Below are positions 17,275 to 25,757 of a stretch of DNA of 64,000 nucleotides, one piece after another. The position numbers and the translations under genes are program-made. Each line of letters opens with the position of its first letter. The stretch's first letter is position 1. The notes below the pieces were generated by a model. The model was not told the origin of the DNA. It searched no databases and worked only from the letters and a program-made list of their open reading frames with translations. Source of the DNA: Microbacterium candidum (GTDB taxonomy: Bacteria; Actinomycetota; Actinomycetes; Actinomycetales; Microbacteriaceae); contig NZ_JASXSZ010000006.1 in the NCBI RefSeq assembly GCF_030315975.1, positions 306,911 through 370,910 of the forward strand, written 5' to 3'.

Positions 17275-17522
17275 CAGAGGTCCTCGAACAACGCGTCGAG
17301 GACGCCGGAGCGTTCACTGGGTTCAAGGGTCACGGTGAACCCCAGGGCCGCAGCGACATCGATCGTGGCGCTGAGCGACGGGTCGACCTTGCCCGACTCG
17401 AGGTCGTGCACCCAACGGCGACTCTTGTGGACGGCCTGGGCCAGTTCGTCCTGCGTCATGTTCGCGCGCAGCCGGTGACCGCGGACGACGGACGCGAACG
17501 CCGGGGTGGACGGCAGCTGCAT
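17274..17522 (-). CDS. hipB: HipB-like XRE antitoxin
   Basis: An 82-residue protein comprising one XRE helix-turn-helix (residues 12-63: VVRGHRLRANMTQDELAQA, SRRWVHDLESGK and LSATIDVAAALG) and a short C-terminal tail. HipB proteins neutralise HipA and repress their operon. It is the first gene of the pair, overlapping hipA by one base. An inverted repeat 20-51 bp upstream is the probable operator. Confidence 0.88.
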   Translation of the reverse strand: MQLPSTPAFASVVRGHRLRANMTQDELAQAVHKSRRWVHDLESGKVDPSLSATIDVAAALGFTVTLEPSERSGVLDALFEDL

Positions 17523-17541
17523 GTCAGGCCTCCATGTGAAC

Positions 17542-17573
17542 TATGGTTCTCGTTGGCGCTATTGGGAACAATA
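17542..17573. promoter_or_regulatory. Inverted repeat, probable hipBA operator
   Basis: TATGGTTCTC (17542-17551) and GGGAACAATA (17564-17573) are inverted relatives matching at 8 of 10 positions with a 12-nt spacer. The site is 20 bp upstream of the hipB start on the minus strand, where the promoter must lie. HipB is known to bind paired palindromic sites in its own promoter. Confidence 0.55.
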
Positions 17574-17789
17574 CTGCACTTCGGCTCGGAGGGGAAGTAT
17601 TCTGCATTTCGGTCGCGCCGCTCGCCGTCCGCGATCGGACACAGATTTGAGCAGTCTGCTTCAAGAACCTGCATATGGCGTCGTCACGCAAGCAGAATGC
17701 TCAAAACCACTCGCGTAGAATTCGGGCGTGGCCGCATCCTGGAAGAAGGTTCCACGACATCCGCTCAGACACTGGCCCGGATGGGGCAT

Positions 17790-17811
17790 TTTTGGCCGCA
17801 TTTTGGCCGCA
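17790..17811. repeat. Tandem 11-bp repeat TTTTGGCCGCA
   Basis: Two exact adjacent copies, 17790-17800 and 17801-17811, in the gene-free stretch between hipB and the dipeptidyl-peptidase terminator. No function is evident. Confidence 0.6.
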
Positions 17812-17926
17812 TCCTGTTCGCAGCTAGCTGTTTTCGGACGTCTTTCGATGTCGTCGAGCTTCCGAAACCCCGCGTAATTCCGCGGAAGTTGTCGTTTCAG
17901 GTCGTCATGCAAAATGCTCAAAACGT

Positions 17927-17950
17927 GTTCGAGTCCCTCCAGGGGGCACA
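17927..17950 (+). other. tRNA-3'-end-like sequence, possible att remnant
   Basis: GTTCGAGTCCCTCCAGGGGG followed by CACA resembles the T loop, T-stem 3' strand, acceptor 3' strand and discriminator of an Arg-type tRNA, with one extra A. Upstream bases do not form the matching 5' strand, so this is not a complete tRNA. Integrases often leave such a copy of the tRNA end at the far boundary of an element. Confidence 0.35.
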
Positions 17951-18055
17951 GTAGGTCGTGAGCACGCGCCGCGCATCAGATCGCGGGCGGTCAAGCATCG
18001 CCCTGACCCCCCGGTTCCTGACTGGGGCTACTCGCTTCGATCAATGTCACGTCAC

Positions 18056-18087
18056 GTGGGGCACGGGTCGACGGACCCGTGCCCCAC
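18056..18087 (-). terminator. Hairpin terminator of the S15 peptidase gene
   Basis: A perfect 14-bp stem (18056-18069 with 18074-18087) around a GACG loop, starting 21 bp beyond the stop of the minus-strand peptidase gene. The stem begins GTGGGGCACGGGTC. There is no long U tract, as is common in high-GC actinobacteria. Confidence 0.7.
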
Positions 18088-18108
18088 ATCCGCTCCGAGG
18101 TCACAGCC

Positions 18109-20001
18109 TCAGTTGCGAGGACCTGGCGCTCCGAGCCCGGCTCCGTGGAAGTCGATGCTCTGGACCAGCTTGGCGTTGCCGCCGACGATCGGCAGGCTCA
18201 CCTTGGACTTCGTCGGGTTGACGGTGAGCGTCGTCCCGGCGGCAGGACGGACCGTGTACTCGTTGTCGGAACTGATCACCATCACGCCGATGCTGGTGCC
18301 CTTGGCGAAGATGTAGTCCTTCGGCTCGAACGCGAACGAGAACTGGTAGAACTGGCCGGGCTCGATCGAGTCGGTGACCGCGTCACTGTTGCGGTTCTCG
18401 ACATCCATCCAGCCGCGCGAGATCACCTTCGCCGCGCCCGTGTCCGAGTATTGGAGCAGGACCGCGGAGAGGTTGGCCTTCGGACGGTCGACTGAGACGT
18501 TCAGCGACACCGTCGGCGTACCTGACAGGCGCATATCGTCGTTCAGCACGGGCGTCCGGTACTCGAGGCGGTTCGGAGACTGCGTCGCGGCGGCAAGCGC
18601 CGACACCTTCTTCGACGCGTCATCGACGATCGTCTCCGTCGGGGCCTGTGCGTCCTTCGTGAACCGAAGCGTTCCGACGGTGTTCGCTTCGGACGCGGCG
18701 CCCAGCCACACGGTGGCGGGGCGTGCATTCGTGTCAGGCCAGTCCGAGTACTCGGTGAGCACTTTGTCCTCGCGCACCACGTACGCCTTCGGAAGCTTCT
18801 CGACGCCGTTCTGCACCTTGTACAGGTACCGCGTGAACCAGCGGTTCAGCATCGTGTCCGTCGGGTTGCCGCCGTGACCGCCCTGGTGCAGGTAGATCTG
18901 ATGCGGAGTGCCGGTCTTCTTGAGCGCCTCATAGAGGTCCGAGGCGTTCTTGGTCATGACGTTCCAGTCGTTGAGACCGTGTGCGACGAGCGTCGCCGCC
19001 TTGATCTTCTCGGGATGCGCGAGGTAGTCCCGCTCCGCCCAGAACGCCGTTCGATCACCGCTCGCGCGGTCCTCTTTCGCGCGCAACTCATCGATGAACG
19101 GCTGGCACTGCGACTGCGGAAGGCGTGTGTGCACGTAGTCGGCCAGAACATCGAGGTCCTCGCCCTGGTAGCCGCCGGGCGCACGGACTGCGCCGTTCGC
19201 GCGGTAGTAGTTGTACCAGTCCGAGATCGCCGAGACCGGGACGATGGCATCCAGTCCCTTAACACCGGTGCTGGCGACACCGATAGGCAGGGTGCCGTTG
19301 TATGACGTCCCGATCATGCCGACGCTGCCGGTGGCCCAGCTGCTCGCCGAAACCTCCGTCGTGCGGGCCGGGCTCGAGTACGCCTTCACCCGCCCGTTCA
19401 GCCAGTCGACCACGGCCCTGCCGCCCGCCGACTCGTTGGGTCCGCCCGAGGTCGGGCACCCTTCGGAGAAACCGCTGCCGAGCGACTCCGCGTGTACGAC
19501 GGCGAAGCCGCGCGGTACCCAGGCGCTCTCCCATGACGAGGAGATCTTGGGGCTCGTGGCGGGGGCCTTGGGTGCCGGGAACCCGGGCTTCGTGGTCGGC
19601 GGTGCCCCGATCTCGTGATCCACGCTCCAGTTGCCGACGCTGCTACCGCCCGCGTAGTACGGACTCATCTCCATAATGACCGGGACTTTCAGTCCGTCAT
19701 TCGTCTCAGGGACGCGCGTGACGTCGATGTGCACGAGGTCGTTCTTGCCGTCGCCGTCTGAGTCGACGCTGCTTTCGACCCATGCCTCCTGGCGTACCCA
19801 CTGCGCCTTGTTCGTCGTGAACACGGCCTGCGACAGGCCGTCTTGGAAGGTCGGCTCGATCGGCGCCGGGGCCGGGGCCTCCGCCGGGGCCGCCATCGCC
19901 GGAGTCGTCGCCAGCATTCCGCAGGCCACGACAGACGTTGTCAGGAGGGCCGCGAGGCCCCGCCGACGCCGCCGCGTCCTCTGCTCCTCGAGATCCGTCA
20001 T
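18109..20001 (-). CDS. Secreted Xaa-Pro dipeptidyl-peptidase-like protein (S15)
   Basis: A 630-residue S15-family serine peptidase. After a twin-Arg-free but Arg-rich signal peptide (AALLTTSVVACGMLATTPAMA) it has the alpha/beta-hydrolase nucleophile GTSYNG (Ser233), LVAHGLNDWNV for the acidic residue and LHQGGHGGNP for the His. A jelly-roll C-terminal domain follows. Such enzymes release X-Pro dipeptides or, in the CocE branch, hydrolyse esters. The ATG at 20001 has AGGAG 8 nt upstream. It ends in a hairpin terminator. A PucR-type regulator gene lies 134 bp upstream in the same direction and may control it. Confidence 0.85.
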   Translation of the reverse strand: MTDLEEQRTRRRRRGLAALLTTSVVACGMLATTPAMAAPAEAPAPAPIEPTFQDGLSQAVFTTNKAQWVRQEAWVESSVDSDGDGKNDLVHIDVTRVPETNDGLKVPVIMEMSPYYAGGSSVGNWSVDHEIGAPPTTKPGFPAPKAPATSPKISSSWESAWVPRGFAVVHAESLGSGFSEGCPTSGGPNESAGGRAVVDWLNGRVKAYSSPARTTEVSASSWATGSVGMIGTSYNGTLPIGVASTGVKGLDAIVPVSAISDWYNYYRANGAVRAPGGYQGEDLDVLADYVHTRLPQSQCQPFIDELRAKEDRASGDRTAFWAERDYLAHPEKIKAATLVAHGLNDWNVMTKNASDLYEALKKTGTPHQIYLHQGGHGGNPTDTMLNRWFTRYLYKVQNGVEKLPKAYVVREDKVLTEYSDWPDTNARPATVWLGAASEANTVGTLRFTKDAQAPTETIVDDASKKVSALAAATQSPNRLEYRTPVLNDDMRLSGTPTVSLNVSVDRPKANLSAVLLQYSDTGAAKVISRGWMDVENRNSDAVTDSIEPGQFYQFSFAFEPKDYIFAKGTSIGVMVISSDNEYTVRPAAGTTLTVNPTKSKVSLPIVGGNAKLVQSIDFHGAGLGAPGPRN

Positions 20002-20135
20002 GTCGAGATGCTCCTTTCGACGCCTGCCCTCGTTGGCCGACGCTCCGTCGAGCCTAGGGACGGCGCTTCGGCGGGGCATCCGCGAAATGACGCGGCTCGG
20101 ACGAGGCAGATGCGACGAATGTCGCTCGTCGGCGA

Positions 20136-21320
20136 TCAGCCCGGCCTCTCGGCCTCCGAGAGCATGATGGCCATGTGAAGACCCAGCCGGTGCATGCCGT
20201 CCTGCAGGTCGACCCCGAGCACGGTCTCGATACGTGAGAGACGGTGATAGAGCGAGCTGCGGTGGACGCGAAGCCGGCTCGCGGTGCTCTGCACGTGTCC
20301 GCCACGACGAAGGAACTCAGCGAGCGTGGCGAGCAGCATGTCGCCGTCACGCTCTGCGCGGAGCCGCTCGACATCGTGGAATTCATCCGCGCGCATGCCG
20401 CGCTCGGCCGCGGCGTGCAAGCCCCGGTAAGCGCCCAGTCGATCCCAGTGCGTGATGCGATCCGCGAGCCGGAAGACGTGGGAGATCCGGATGGCCTCCC
20501 GCGCGCGCTCGTAGCTGGTGCGGACCTCGGCCAGCGCCGGTGCGAGCGGCCCGACGCCCACGGAGACGGTGCCCAGTCGGCCGAGCACCTCCTCGCTGAT
20601 CGAGAGGACCCGCTGCGCCGAGTCCTCGATGTCGTCGTGCGAGTACGCGGCTTCGATGAGCACCGCGTGGTCGTGGCGCACCAGCCGCAGAGCGGTGCCA
20701 ACGGCCCCAGCCGACATCCGGGAGGCGACCGCCAGTGCGCCGCGCAGCTCGGCGACTTCCGCGTCCGCATCCACATCGCAACTGATCACATACGCGCGTG
20801 CTGCCGCCCGACTGGATACTCCGAGACGGTCCACCGCCCATTCGGCCGCCTCTCTGACCTGGTCGCCCGACTCCGTCAGCAAGGTGCGGGCGAACCCCCG
20901 TTCGACGGTGCGGGACTCGACTTCATCTTCGTCCTGCCGTTGCCACTCCTCGCCGATGGCGCCCGCGAAGCGCGTGGCGCGCCGGACGTCCGAGTCGCTC
21001 ATCACGTCAGGCGCCTCGATGAACCAGAGATGGCCGAACGAGAAAGATCCGGTGGAGACCGGGATGCACAATCGAGGCAGCATCCCGAGCGCGGAGTTCG
21101 CGGGAACGTGCATGACTTCGCGGGAGCGGTACACGCCGAGGTCGCGCAGCCAGTCGCTCACCGCGGGCGACGCCCGGTGACGCAGGATGGACACCTCGCG
21201 GACGGGGTCGATCACGTCCGACTGGGGGCTGTATGCGACCACCCGCTGGCGACGATCCTCAAGCAGCGCGGGACGACCCACCTCTGTCGCGACATGGTTC
21301 ACGAGCTGTGTGAGCGACAC
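20136..21320 (-). CDS. PucR/CdaR-type transcriptional regulator
   Basis: About 394 residues. The N-terminal part reads LVNHVATEVGRPALLEDR, the start of a GAF-like sensory region, and the C-terminus is a PucR-type helix-turn-helix (GGHVQSTASRLRVHRSSLYH then LSRIETVLGVDL). Members respond to nutrients such as purines, amino acids or sugar acids. A GTG at 21320 with GGGGGTGA upstream gives the N-terminus expected of the family; a GTG at 21374 would add 18 residues. It lies upstream of and codirectional with the S15 peptidase gene. A TGTGA/TCACA palindrome covers the presumed promoter. Confidence 0.85.
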   Translation of the reverse strand: MSLTQLVNHVATEVGRPALLEDRRQRVVAYSPQSDVIDPVREVSILRHRASPAVSDWLRDLGVYRSREVMHVPANSALGMLPRLCIPVSTGSFSFGHLWFIEAPDVMSDSDVRRATRFAGAIGEEWQRQDEDEVESRTVERGFARTLLTESGDQVREAAEWAVDRLGVSSRAAARAYVISCDVDADAEVAELRGALAVASRMSAGAVGTALRLVRHDHAVLIEAAYSHDDIEDSAQRVLSISEEVLGRLGTVSVGVGPLAPALAEVRTSYERAREAIRISHVFRLADRITHWDRLGAYRGLHAAAERGMRADEFHDVERLRAERDGDMLLATLAEFLRRGGHVQSTASRLRVHRSSLYHRLSRIETVLGVDLQDGMHRLGLHMAIMLSEAERPG

Positions 21321-21362
21321 GCGTTCACCCCCGGAGGTCTGCCCATCATCCTGAGCAATCGC

Positions 21363-21375
21363 TGTGAAAATCACA
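21363..21375. promoter_or_regulatory. TGTGA-AAA-TCACA palindrome upstream of the PucR-type gene
   Basis: TGTGAAAATCACA has perfect 5-bp arms around three A residues. A second TCAC/GTGA pair follows within 15 bp. The site is 43-55 bp upstream of the preferred regulator start, so auto-regulation or control of the divergent lipoprotein gene is plausible. Confidence 0.4.
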
Positions 21376-21559
21376 TCACTTTCGCTGTGAGGATGAGTGT
21401 ATCCGAGTCAGTCCCGGGGGGCTACGACGCCGACGTGCGGCGTCCGCTGAACTCCCGTGACCGCGCATTTCAGGTGACGGCCACCCGGGAACCCTGACCT
21501 GAGTCCCTAGCCCCTGGATTCGCACGCGCCTTAGCGTGAGGTGGGGGAAGGGGATCGCT

Positions 21560-23227
21560 ATGCGCATCGGGGACATGAATCGGAGCGTGCTCGCACGGCG
21601 GGCGATCGTCGCTGTCGCGCTGACGGCACTCACGCTGGGGGCGACGGCAGGATGCGCGGCGGCATCGGCCGGAGCGGCATCCACCATCGCCGTCGATACC
21701 GGACAGGCGCCGAACCAGGACGTCATCCCGCTGTACACGGGGCGGGGCGCAGCGATCCAGGCCGCGCTGAAGAAGCTTCCCGGCGAGGTCGAGGACGCCC
21801 TCAAACGCACGGGCGTGCCCGGCGCGCAGGTCGCCGTGGTGTCCAAGGGGAAGACGATCTATCAGGGCTCTTTTGGGGTGCGCGACGTACGGACGGGCCA
21901 GAAGGTCGACGACAAGACGCTCTTCCTGATCGCCTCGCTGTCGAAACCCATCTCGGCGACCGTCGCGGCGAAAGCGATGACCGAGGACAAGAGCCTCTCG
22001 TGGTCGACGCCTGTACGCGATCTCATGCCCGGCTTCACGATGAACGACCCGTACGTGACGGACAACGCCCAGATCGGCGACTACTTCGCGCACCGCACGG
22101 GCATCCCGACGGGCGGCGGCGACGATCTTGAGGACCTCGGCTACGACCGCGCATACATCCTCGACCACCTGCACGACATCCCGCTCGCGCCGTTCCGGAT
22201 CACCTACCAGTACTCGAACTTCGGCCTGACAACAGGGGCTGAGGCGGTCGCGGCATCGCGTGGTGAATCGTGGGAGCAGACCGCCGACGACCTGCTGTTC
22301 AAGCCCCTCGGGATGACGTCGACGACCTCGTCCCACGCGGTCTTCCTCGCGACCCCCGATCGGGCCGTCCAGCACGCGCGGATCGGCAAGGACAGCTTCG
22401 AGCCGCTGTTCGATCGCGATCCGGACGCTGAGGCGCCGGCAGGGGGCATCGCGTCCACCGCGGGCGACGTCGCGAAGTGGATGGCGATGGTCCTCGCCAA
22501 CGGGAAGGTCGCCGGCAAGCCGTTCATCGACCCCGCGCCGCTGACCCAGGCGTTCTCGGCGCAGATCGTCAGCTCGCACAACACGACGCTGGACCAACGT
22601 CCCGGCCACTACGGTTTCGGGATCAACGTCGGCTCCGGCGCGGGCGGACGCGTCGTGCTGAGCCACTCGGGAGCCTTCGGGCTCGGGACGGCGACCGCGG
22701 CATCCATGGTCCCCGACCTCGATCTCGGCATCGTCGTCCTCACGAACGGAGCGCCCATCGGCGTGCCGGAGGCGGTGACGCAGGAGTTCCTCGACAACGT
22801 CATGTACGGCGCTCCGACGCGCGACTGGGTCGGCACGATGAGCGGGTTCTTCGCGAACTACAACGCTCCGTCGGGCGACCTCGCGGGCGAGAAGCCGCCC
22901 GCAGGCGCCGCCGCTCCCGGGCCGACGACCGACTACACCGGCACCTACTCGAGCCCGTACTTCGGCACCCTCACCATCACCGAGAAGAACGGGAAGCTCC
23001 AGGGGACCATGGGGCCGACCGGGGGCTACACCTTCGCGATCGACCCCTGGAACGGCGACACGCTGTCGTTCGCGCCGCACGGGGAGAACGCGCTGCCCGG
23101 GTCGCTGTCGTCCGCCGTCTTCACCCGCACCGCGGGGAAAGTCGCCGGCGTGACCCTGACCTACTTCAACTCCTACCCGCAGGTTCCCACGCCGACGGGA
23201 CTCGGGGTCTTCACCCGGACGGGCTGA
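21560..23227 (+). CDS. Beta-lactamase-fold serine hydrolase lipoprotein
   Basis: A 555-residue exported protein of the class C beta-lactamase/PBP4*/esterase group. The signal peptide ends in a lipobox (LGATAGC), so it is probably lipid-anchored. Active-site motifs are Ser126-Leu-Ser-Lys129, Tyr218-Ser-Asn220 and LSHSGAFG. A C-terminal lipocalin-like domain begins near TTDYTGTYSSPYFG. It could be a D-aminopeptidase, esterase or carboxypeptidase; a true antibiotic-hydrolysing role is not implied. The ATG at 21560 follows a GGGGGAAGGGG stretch. It is divergent from the PucR-type gene. Confidence 0.85.
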   Translation: MRIGDMNRSVLARRAIVAVALTALTLGATAGCAAASAGAASTIAVDTGQAPNQDVIPLYTGRGAAIQAALKKLPGEVEDALKRTGVPGAQVAVVSKGKTIYQGSFGVRDVRTGQKVDDKTLFLIASLSKPISATVAAKAMTEDKSLSWSTPVRDLMPGFTMNDPYVTDNAQIGDYFAHRTGIPTGGGDDLEDLGYDRAYILDHLHDIPLAPFRITYQYSNFGLTTGAEAVAASRGESWEQTADDLLFKPLGMTSTTSSHAVFLATPDRAVQHARIGKDSFEPLFDRDPDAEAPAGGIASTAGDVAKWMAMVLANGKVAGKPFIDPAPLTQAFSAQIVSSHNTTLDQRPGHYGFGINVGSGAGGRVVLSHSGAFGLGTATAASMVPDLDLGIVVLTNGAPIGVPEAVTQEFLDNVMYGAPTRDWVGTMSGFFANYNAPSGDLAGEKPPAGAAAPGPTTDYTGTYSSPYFGTLTITEKNGKLQGTMGPTGGYTFAIDPWNGDTLSFAPHGENALPGSLSSAVFTRTAGKVAGVTLTYFNSYPQVPTPTGLGVFTRTG

Positions 23228-23335
23228 GGGGTGGCTAGCCCGGCCGCGGCTCTGGCGGCGGTCGTCGTCGAGGAGCTGCCGACAACGATCCTCGTGCTCG
23301 ACCCTTCACGGTGCACCCGAAAGGCGCGACTGACC

Positions 23336-24268
23336 TCAGTTGAGGAGCGCGGTCATCGGGGTCGAGGCGGCGTCTTCCCCGGTCAACGGGGCGATCCCCC
23401 ATTCCGACTCGATCGTCCGAAGCAGCGAGTAATGGGTGAAGGGTGTGGACGACCGCGTGTGCGAGCGCGCGACCGGTCCGGCGAAGACGCACGCCACGGT
23501 GTTGTCGGCTGCGTCGCCCTCATCGAATGTCACCACCAGGAGCGAGCGCTGGGACGTGAACGCGGGCGAGGACAGGATGCGGGGGACGTTGGCCTGGAGC
23601 CAGTGGTCGCCCGTCTGGATCGAGCAGTCGTGCATGTCGTTGCACAGGTTCGGGCTGATGAAGGCGAGGTTCGGCAGCGTGTTCGTACCGGCGAGGTCGT
23701 CGACGAAGCGGTCGTAGGGCACGTCGTGCGACGAGCAGTATGCGCGGTCTGTGGTGACGCTCGGAAAGTAGAGGAAGGGATTGTGCTTGACCGCGTATGT
23801 GTTCGTGTTCGCGGTGCTGCAGGGCGCGGTCATGCTCTCGGCGTACATCTTCCAGGTTCGACCCGAGCGGTCGATCGCCTGGGCGAGGTTCGGGCCGGTC
23901 ACCAGGCACGAGCCGCCGGGCGCGCAGTCCGATGTGATCCCGGTGGTCGTGCCGCTGGTCAGCGCCAGGTAATTGGGCAGGCTCGGATGCGTGACGGCGG
24001 AGTATCGGTCCGCCTGTGCGTAGGTCTGCGCGAGGCTGTTGAGGTACGGGGCATCCGGGTTGCCGATGATCGAAGTCGCCGGCTTGTTCTCTTCCACGAT
24101 GATCACGATGTGCTCGAGCGTCGCCTGGCCTGACGGACCATCGGTCTGCGGCAGCGGCGAACTGCTTGGTCCCGGCGGGGTCACCGGGGCGCCCTGACTC
24201 GCGGTGCACCCGGTCACCGCCACTGCAATCAGCACGCCGCAGCCGACAAGTGCCGTCCGCCACTTCAT
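23336..24268 (-). CDS. Phosphoesterase-family lipoprotein (SapM/acid-phosphatase-like)
   Basis: A 310-residue exported protein. The signal peptide has a lipobox (VAVTGC). HIVIIVEENKPATSIIGN opens the phosphoesterase (PF04185) domain, and THPSLPNYLALTSG, GDHWLQANVP and VTFDEGDAADN carry its metal and active-site residues. Relatives include phosphatidylinositol 3-phosphatases and phospholipase C-like enzymes. TACGCT sits 6 nt before the ATG at 24268, so the gene looks leaderless; longer in-frame readings are not supported. It converges on the beta-lactamase-fold gene, 108 bp away. Confidence 0.85.
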   Translation of the reverse strand: MKWRTALVGCGVLIAVAVTGCTASQGAPVTPPGPSSSPLPQTDGPSGQATLEHIVIIVEENKPATSIIGNPDAPYLNSLAQTYAQADRYSAVTHPSLPNYLALTSGTTTGITSDCAPGGSCLVTGPNLAQAIDRSGRTWKMYAESMTAPCSTANTNTYAVKHNPFLYFPSVTTDRAYCSSHDVPYDRFVDDLAGTNTLPNLAFISPNLCNDMHDCSIQTGDHWLQANVPRILSSPAFTSQRSLLVVTFDEGDAADNTVACVFAGPVARSHTRSSTPFTHYSLLRTIESEWGIAPLTGEDAASTPMTALLN

Positions 24269-24345
24269 GATCGAAGCGTAGGCCAGTGGCGACCGCTCGC
24301 TCGATCGCCTCACAGTCCCGTCTTGCCGGCGCGTAGCCTGGGCGG

Positions 24346-24969
24346 ATGGCCGTCTCTGCGCGCACTGCCTTCGAGGTCGTCGACTGGCGGCGGCGCGTCT
24401 ACGCCCTCTACGCCGAGGTGCGCCGGACCCCGAAGCCCGGGGAGGCGCACGAGCTGTGGCGACGGGGGCGCGATGAGCTGATGCTGCGGCATCCCGCGAC
24501 GCCGCTGCTGCCCGAGGACCGGCCGGGTTTCGAGGGGCTGCCGATCGCCCCGTACGAGCCCGATTGGCGGTTCGAGCTGCCGATCCTCCCTGCCGAACCA
24601 GGGGGTTTCGAGTTCGCGACGGGTACGGACGGCATAGTTCCGTTCGAACGGGTGGGCCGGATCGAGATTCCGGATGCCGGCTCCCTCGACGTGTGGCGCT
24701 TGGCATCATACGGCGGCGGCATCTTCATCCCCGTGCGCGATGCCCTCGCGGGCCGCGACAACGGCACCTATGGCGGCGGCCGCTACCTCATCGACACGAT
24801 CAAGGGAGCGGACCTCGGATCGGATGCCGAACGCGGCACGATCGTGGTCGACTTCAACTTCGCGTACAACCCGTCGTGCGCATACGACCCGGCCTGGGCG
24901 TGCCCGCTCGCGCAGCCGGGCAACGTGCTGTCGGTTCCCGTGCCTGTCGGTGAGCGGTACCTCACATGA
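24346..24969 (+). CDS. DUF1684 family protein
   Basis: A 207-residue cytosolic protein with the features of DUF1684: FEVVDWRRRVYALYAEVR at the start, a GGGRYLIDTIKGAD segment and DFNFAYNPSCAYDPAWACPL near the end. The biochemical role is not known. TAGCCT lies 6 nt before the ATG, indicating leaderless transcription. The following lipoprotein gene overlaps by 4 nt (ATGA), so the two are co-translated. Confidence 0.88.
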   Translation: MAVSARTAFEVVDWRRRVYALYAEVRRTPKPGEAHELWRRGRDELMLRHPATPLLPEDRPGFEGLPIAPYEPDWRFELPILPAEPGGFEFATGTDGIVPFERVGRIEIPDAGSLDVWRLASYGGGIFIPVRDALAGRDNGTYGGGRYLIDTIKGADLGSDAERGTIVVDFNFAYNPSCAYDPAWACPLAQPGNVLSVPVPVGERYLT

Positions 24970-25748
24970 TGGTCCGGTCTCGCGCGGGCTCCTCAGCTGG
25001 CGGCATGTCCGCCTCGGCGCTCGGTCGGCGTGCGGCCGTCGCCGCCGCATCCGCCGCACTCCTCCTCGCCCTCGCGGCGTGCAGCGCGGGCAGCCCTTCC
25101 GAGGGGGCGGCGACCTCTCCGACGCCGACCGCCGCCGCATCCGCTCCGAAGCCCTGCTGGGCCGGTCTCGGCGGGACGACCGCCGACGTCTCCGGCACAC
25201 CGGGGCTCGAGGTGGTCCTGCTCGGCTCCGGCACGCGCACCGTCGTCATCTCGAATCAGAGCGACGGCGACCTGTGCGTGTGGCTGCCGTTCGCGAGGAC
25301 GCTCCTCGACAAGGGCTTCCGCGTCGCGCTCTACAACTATGTCGGCAACTCCGGAGAGAACCTTCAGGCCGTCGTGAAGCACCTGCGCGCGAGTGGAGCG
25401 GGGAGCATCGCGGTGCTGGGCGGCTCGGAGGGGGCGAAGGCGTCTATCGTCGCGGCAGCGGCGCTCGACCCGCAACCCGCCGCCCTCGTGAGCCTCTCGC
25501 CCGAGGTCGCACTGCAGCGCGTCCCCGTCGAGCCGTCGGCGGCCGCCGTGCGCTGCCCCGCCCTGTTCGTCACCGGGGATGACGACGGGTTCGGCTCGAC
25601 GCCCGCGACGAAGACGTTCTACGAGGTCTCGCCGTCGACCGACAAGAAGCTCATCGTGATCCCGGGGAAGGACCACGGCATCGAACTGCTCTCCCATCCG
25701 GACGTGAACGAAGCCGTGTTGGCCTTCCTCGCGGAACACCTGACCTAG
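24966..25748 (+). CDS. Alpha/beta-hydrolase lipoprotein
   Basis: A 260-residue exported hydrolase. The leader ends with a lipobox (ALAAC), followed by a Ser/Pro/Thr-rich linker. The nucleophile elbow is GGSEGA (Ser154), the acidic residue probably lies in TGDDDGFG and the His in GKDHGIEL. The substrate is unknown. It overlaps the DUF1684 gene by 4 nt and is followed closely by the NAD(P)HX epimerase gene, giving a three-gene run. An ATG at 24969 is an alternative start. Confidence 0.82.
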   Translation: MMVRSRAGSSAGGMSASALGRRAAVAAASAALLLALAACSAGSPSEGAATSPTPTAAASAPKPCWAGLGGTTADVSGTPGLEVVLLGSGTRTVVISNQSDGDLCVWLPFARTLLDKGFRVALYNYVGNSGENLQAVVKHLRASGAGSIAVLGGSEGAKASIVAAAALDPQPAALVSLSPEVALQRVPVEPSAAAVRCPALFVTGDDDGFGSTPATKTFYEVSPSTDKKLIVIPGKDHGIELLSHPDVNEAVLAFLAEHLT

Positions 25749-25757
25749 GTGCGCGCG

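Larger units (their letters stand above)
1..17950. mobile_element. Probable accessory (mobilisable/defence) island, boundaries uncertain
   Basis: The left 18 kb carries a relaxase, several antiphage-type genes and two toxin-antitoxin-type pairs with almost no housekeeping genes. From 18.1 kb onward the content becomes ordinary chromosomal genes. The antiphage block 5299-12540 looks less GC-rich and has about 0.7 copies per kb of GGATGC/GCATCC, against about 4.6 per kb at 24.0-26.8 kb (hand counts). The left boundary lies outside the window. A tRNA-3'-end-like sequence at 17927-17950 is a candidate right boundary. No integrase or type IV secretion gene is present, so this may be a mobilisable remnant or several insertions. 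Confidence 0.5.
17523..18055. other. Gene-free stretch at the right side of the island
   Basis: No supportable gene; short frames lack ribosome sites. The stretch is visibly lower in GC. It holds the hipBA operator (17542-17573), a tandem TTTTGGCCGCA pair (17790-17800 and 17801-17811) and a tRNA-3'-end-like sequence (17927-17950). These are features expected near the end of an integrated element. Confidence 0.55.

Noticed and set aside
17661..17921. An 86-codon minus-strand frame between hipB and the S15 peptidase
   Set aside because: No ribosome site, no -10 box at the right distance and no recognisable sequence; the region is better explained as non-coding island edge.
23336..24709. Longer start for the phosphoesterase lipoprotein at 24709
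   Set aside because: The extra 147 residues are low-complexity Arg/Ala/Pro sequence, overlap the opposite DUF1684 gene, and would bury the signal peptide; a -10 box fits the start at 24268.
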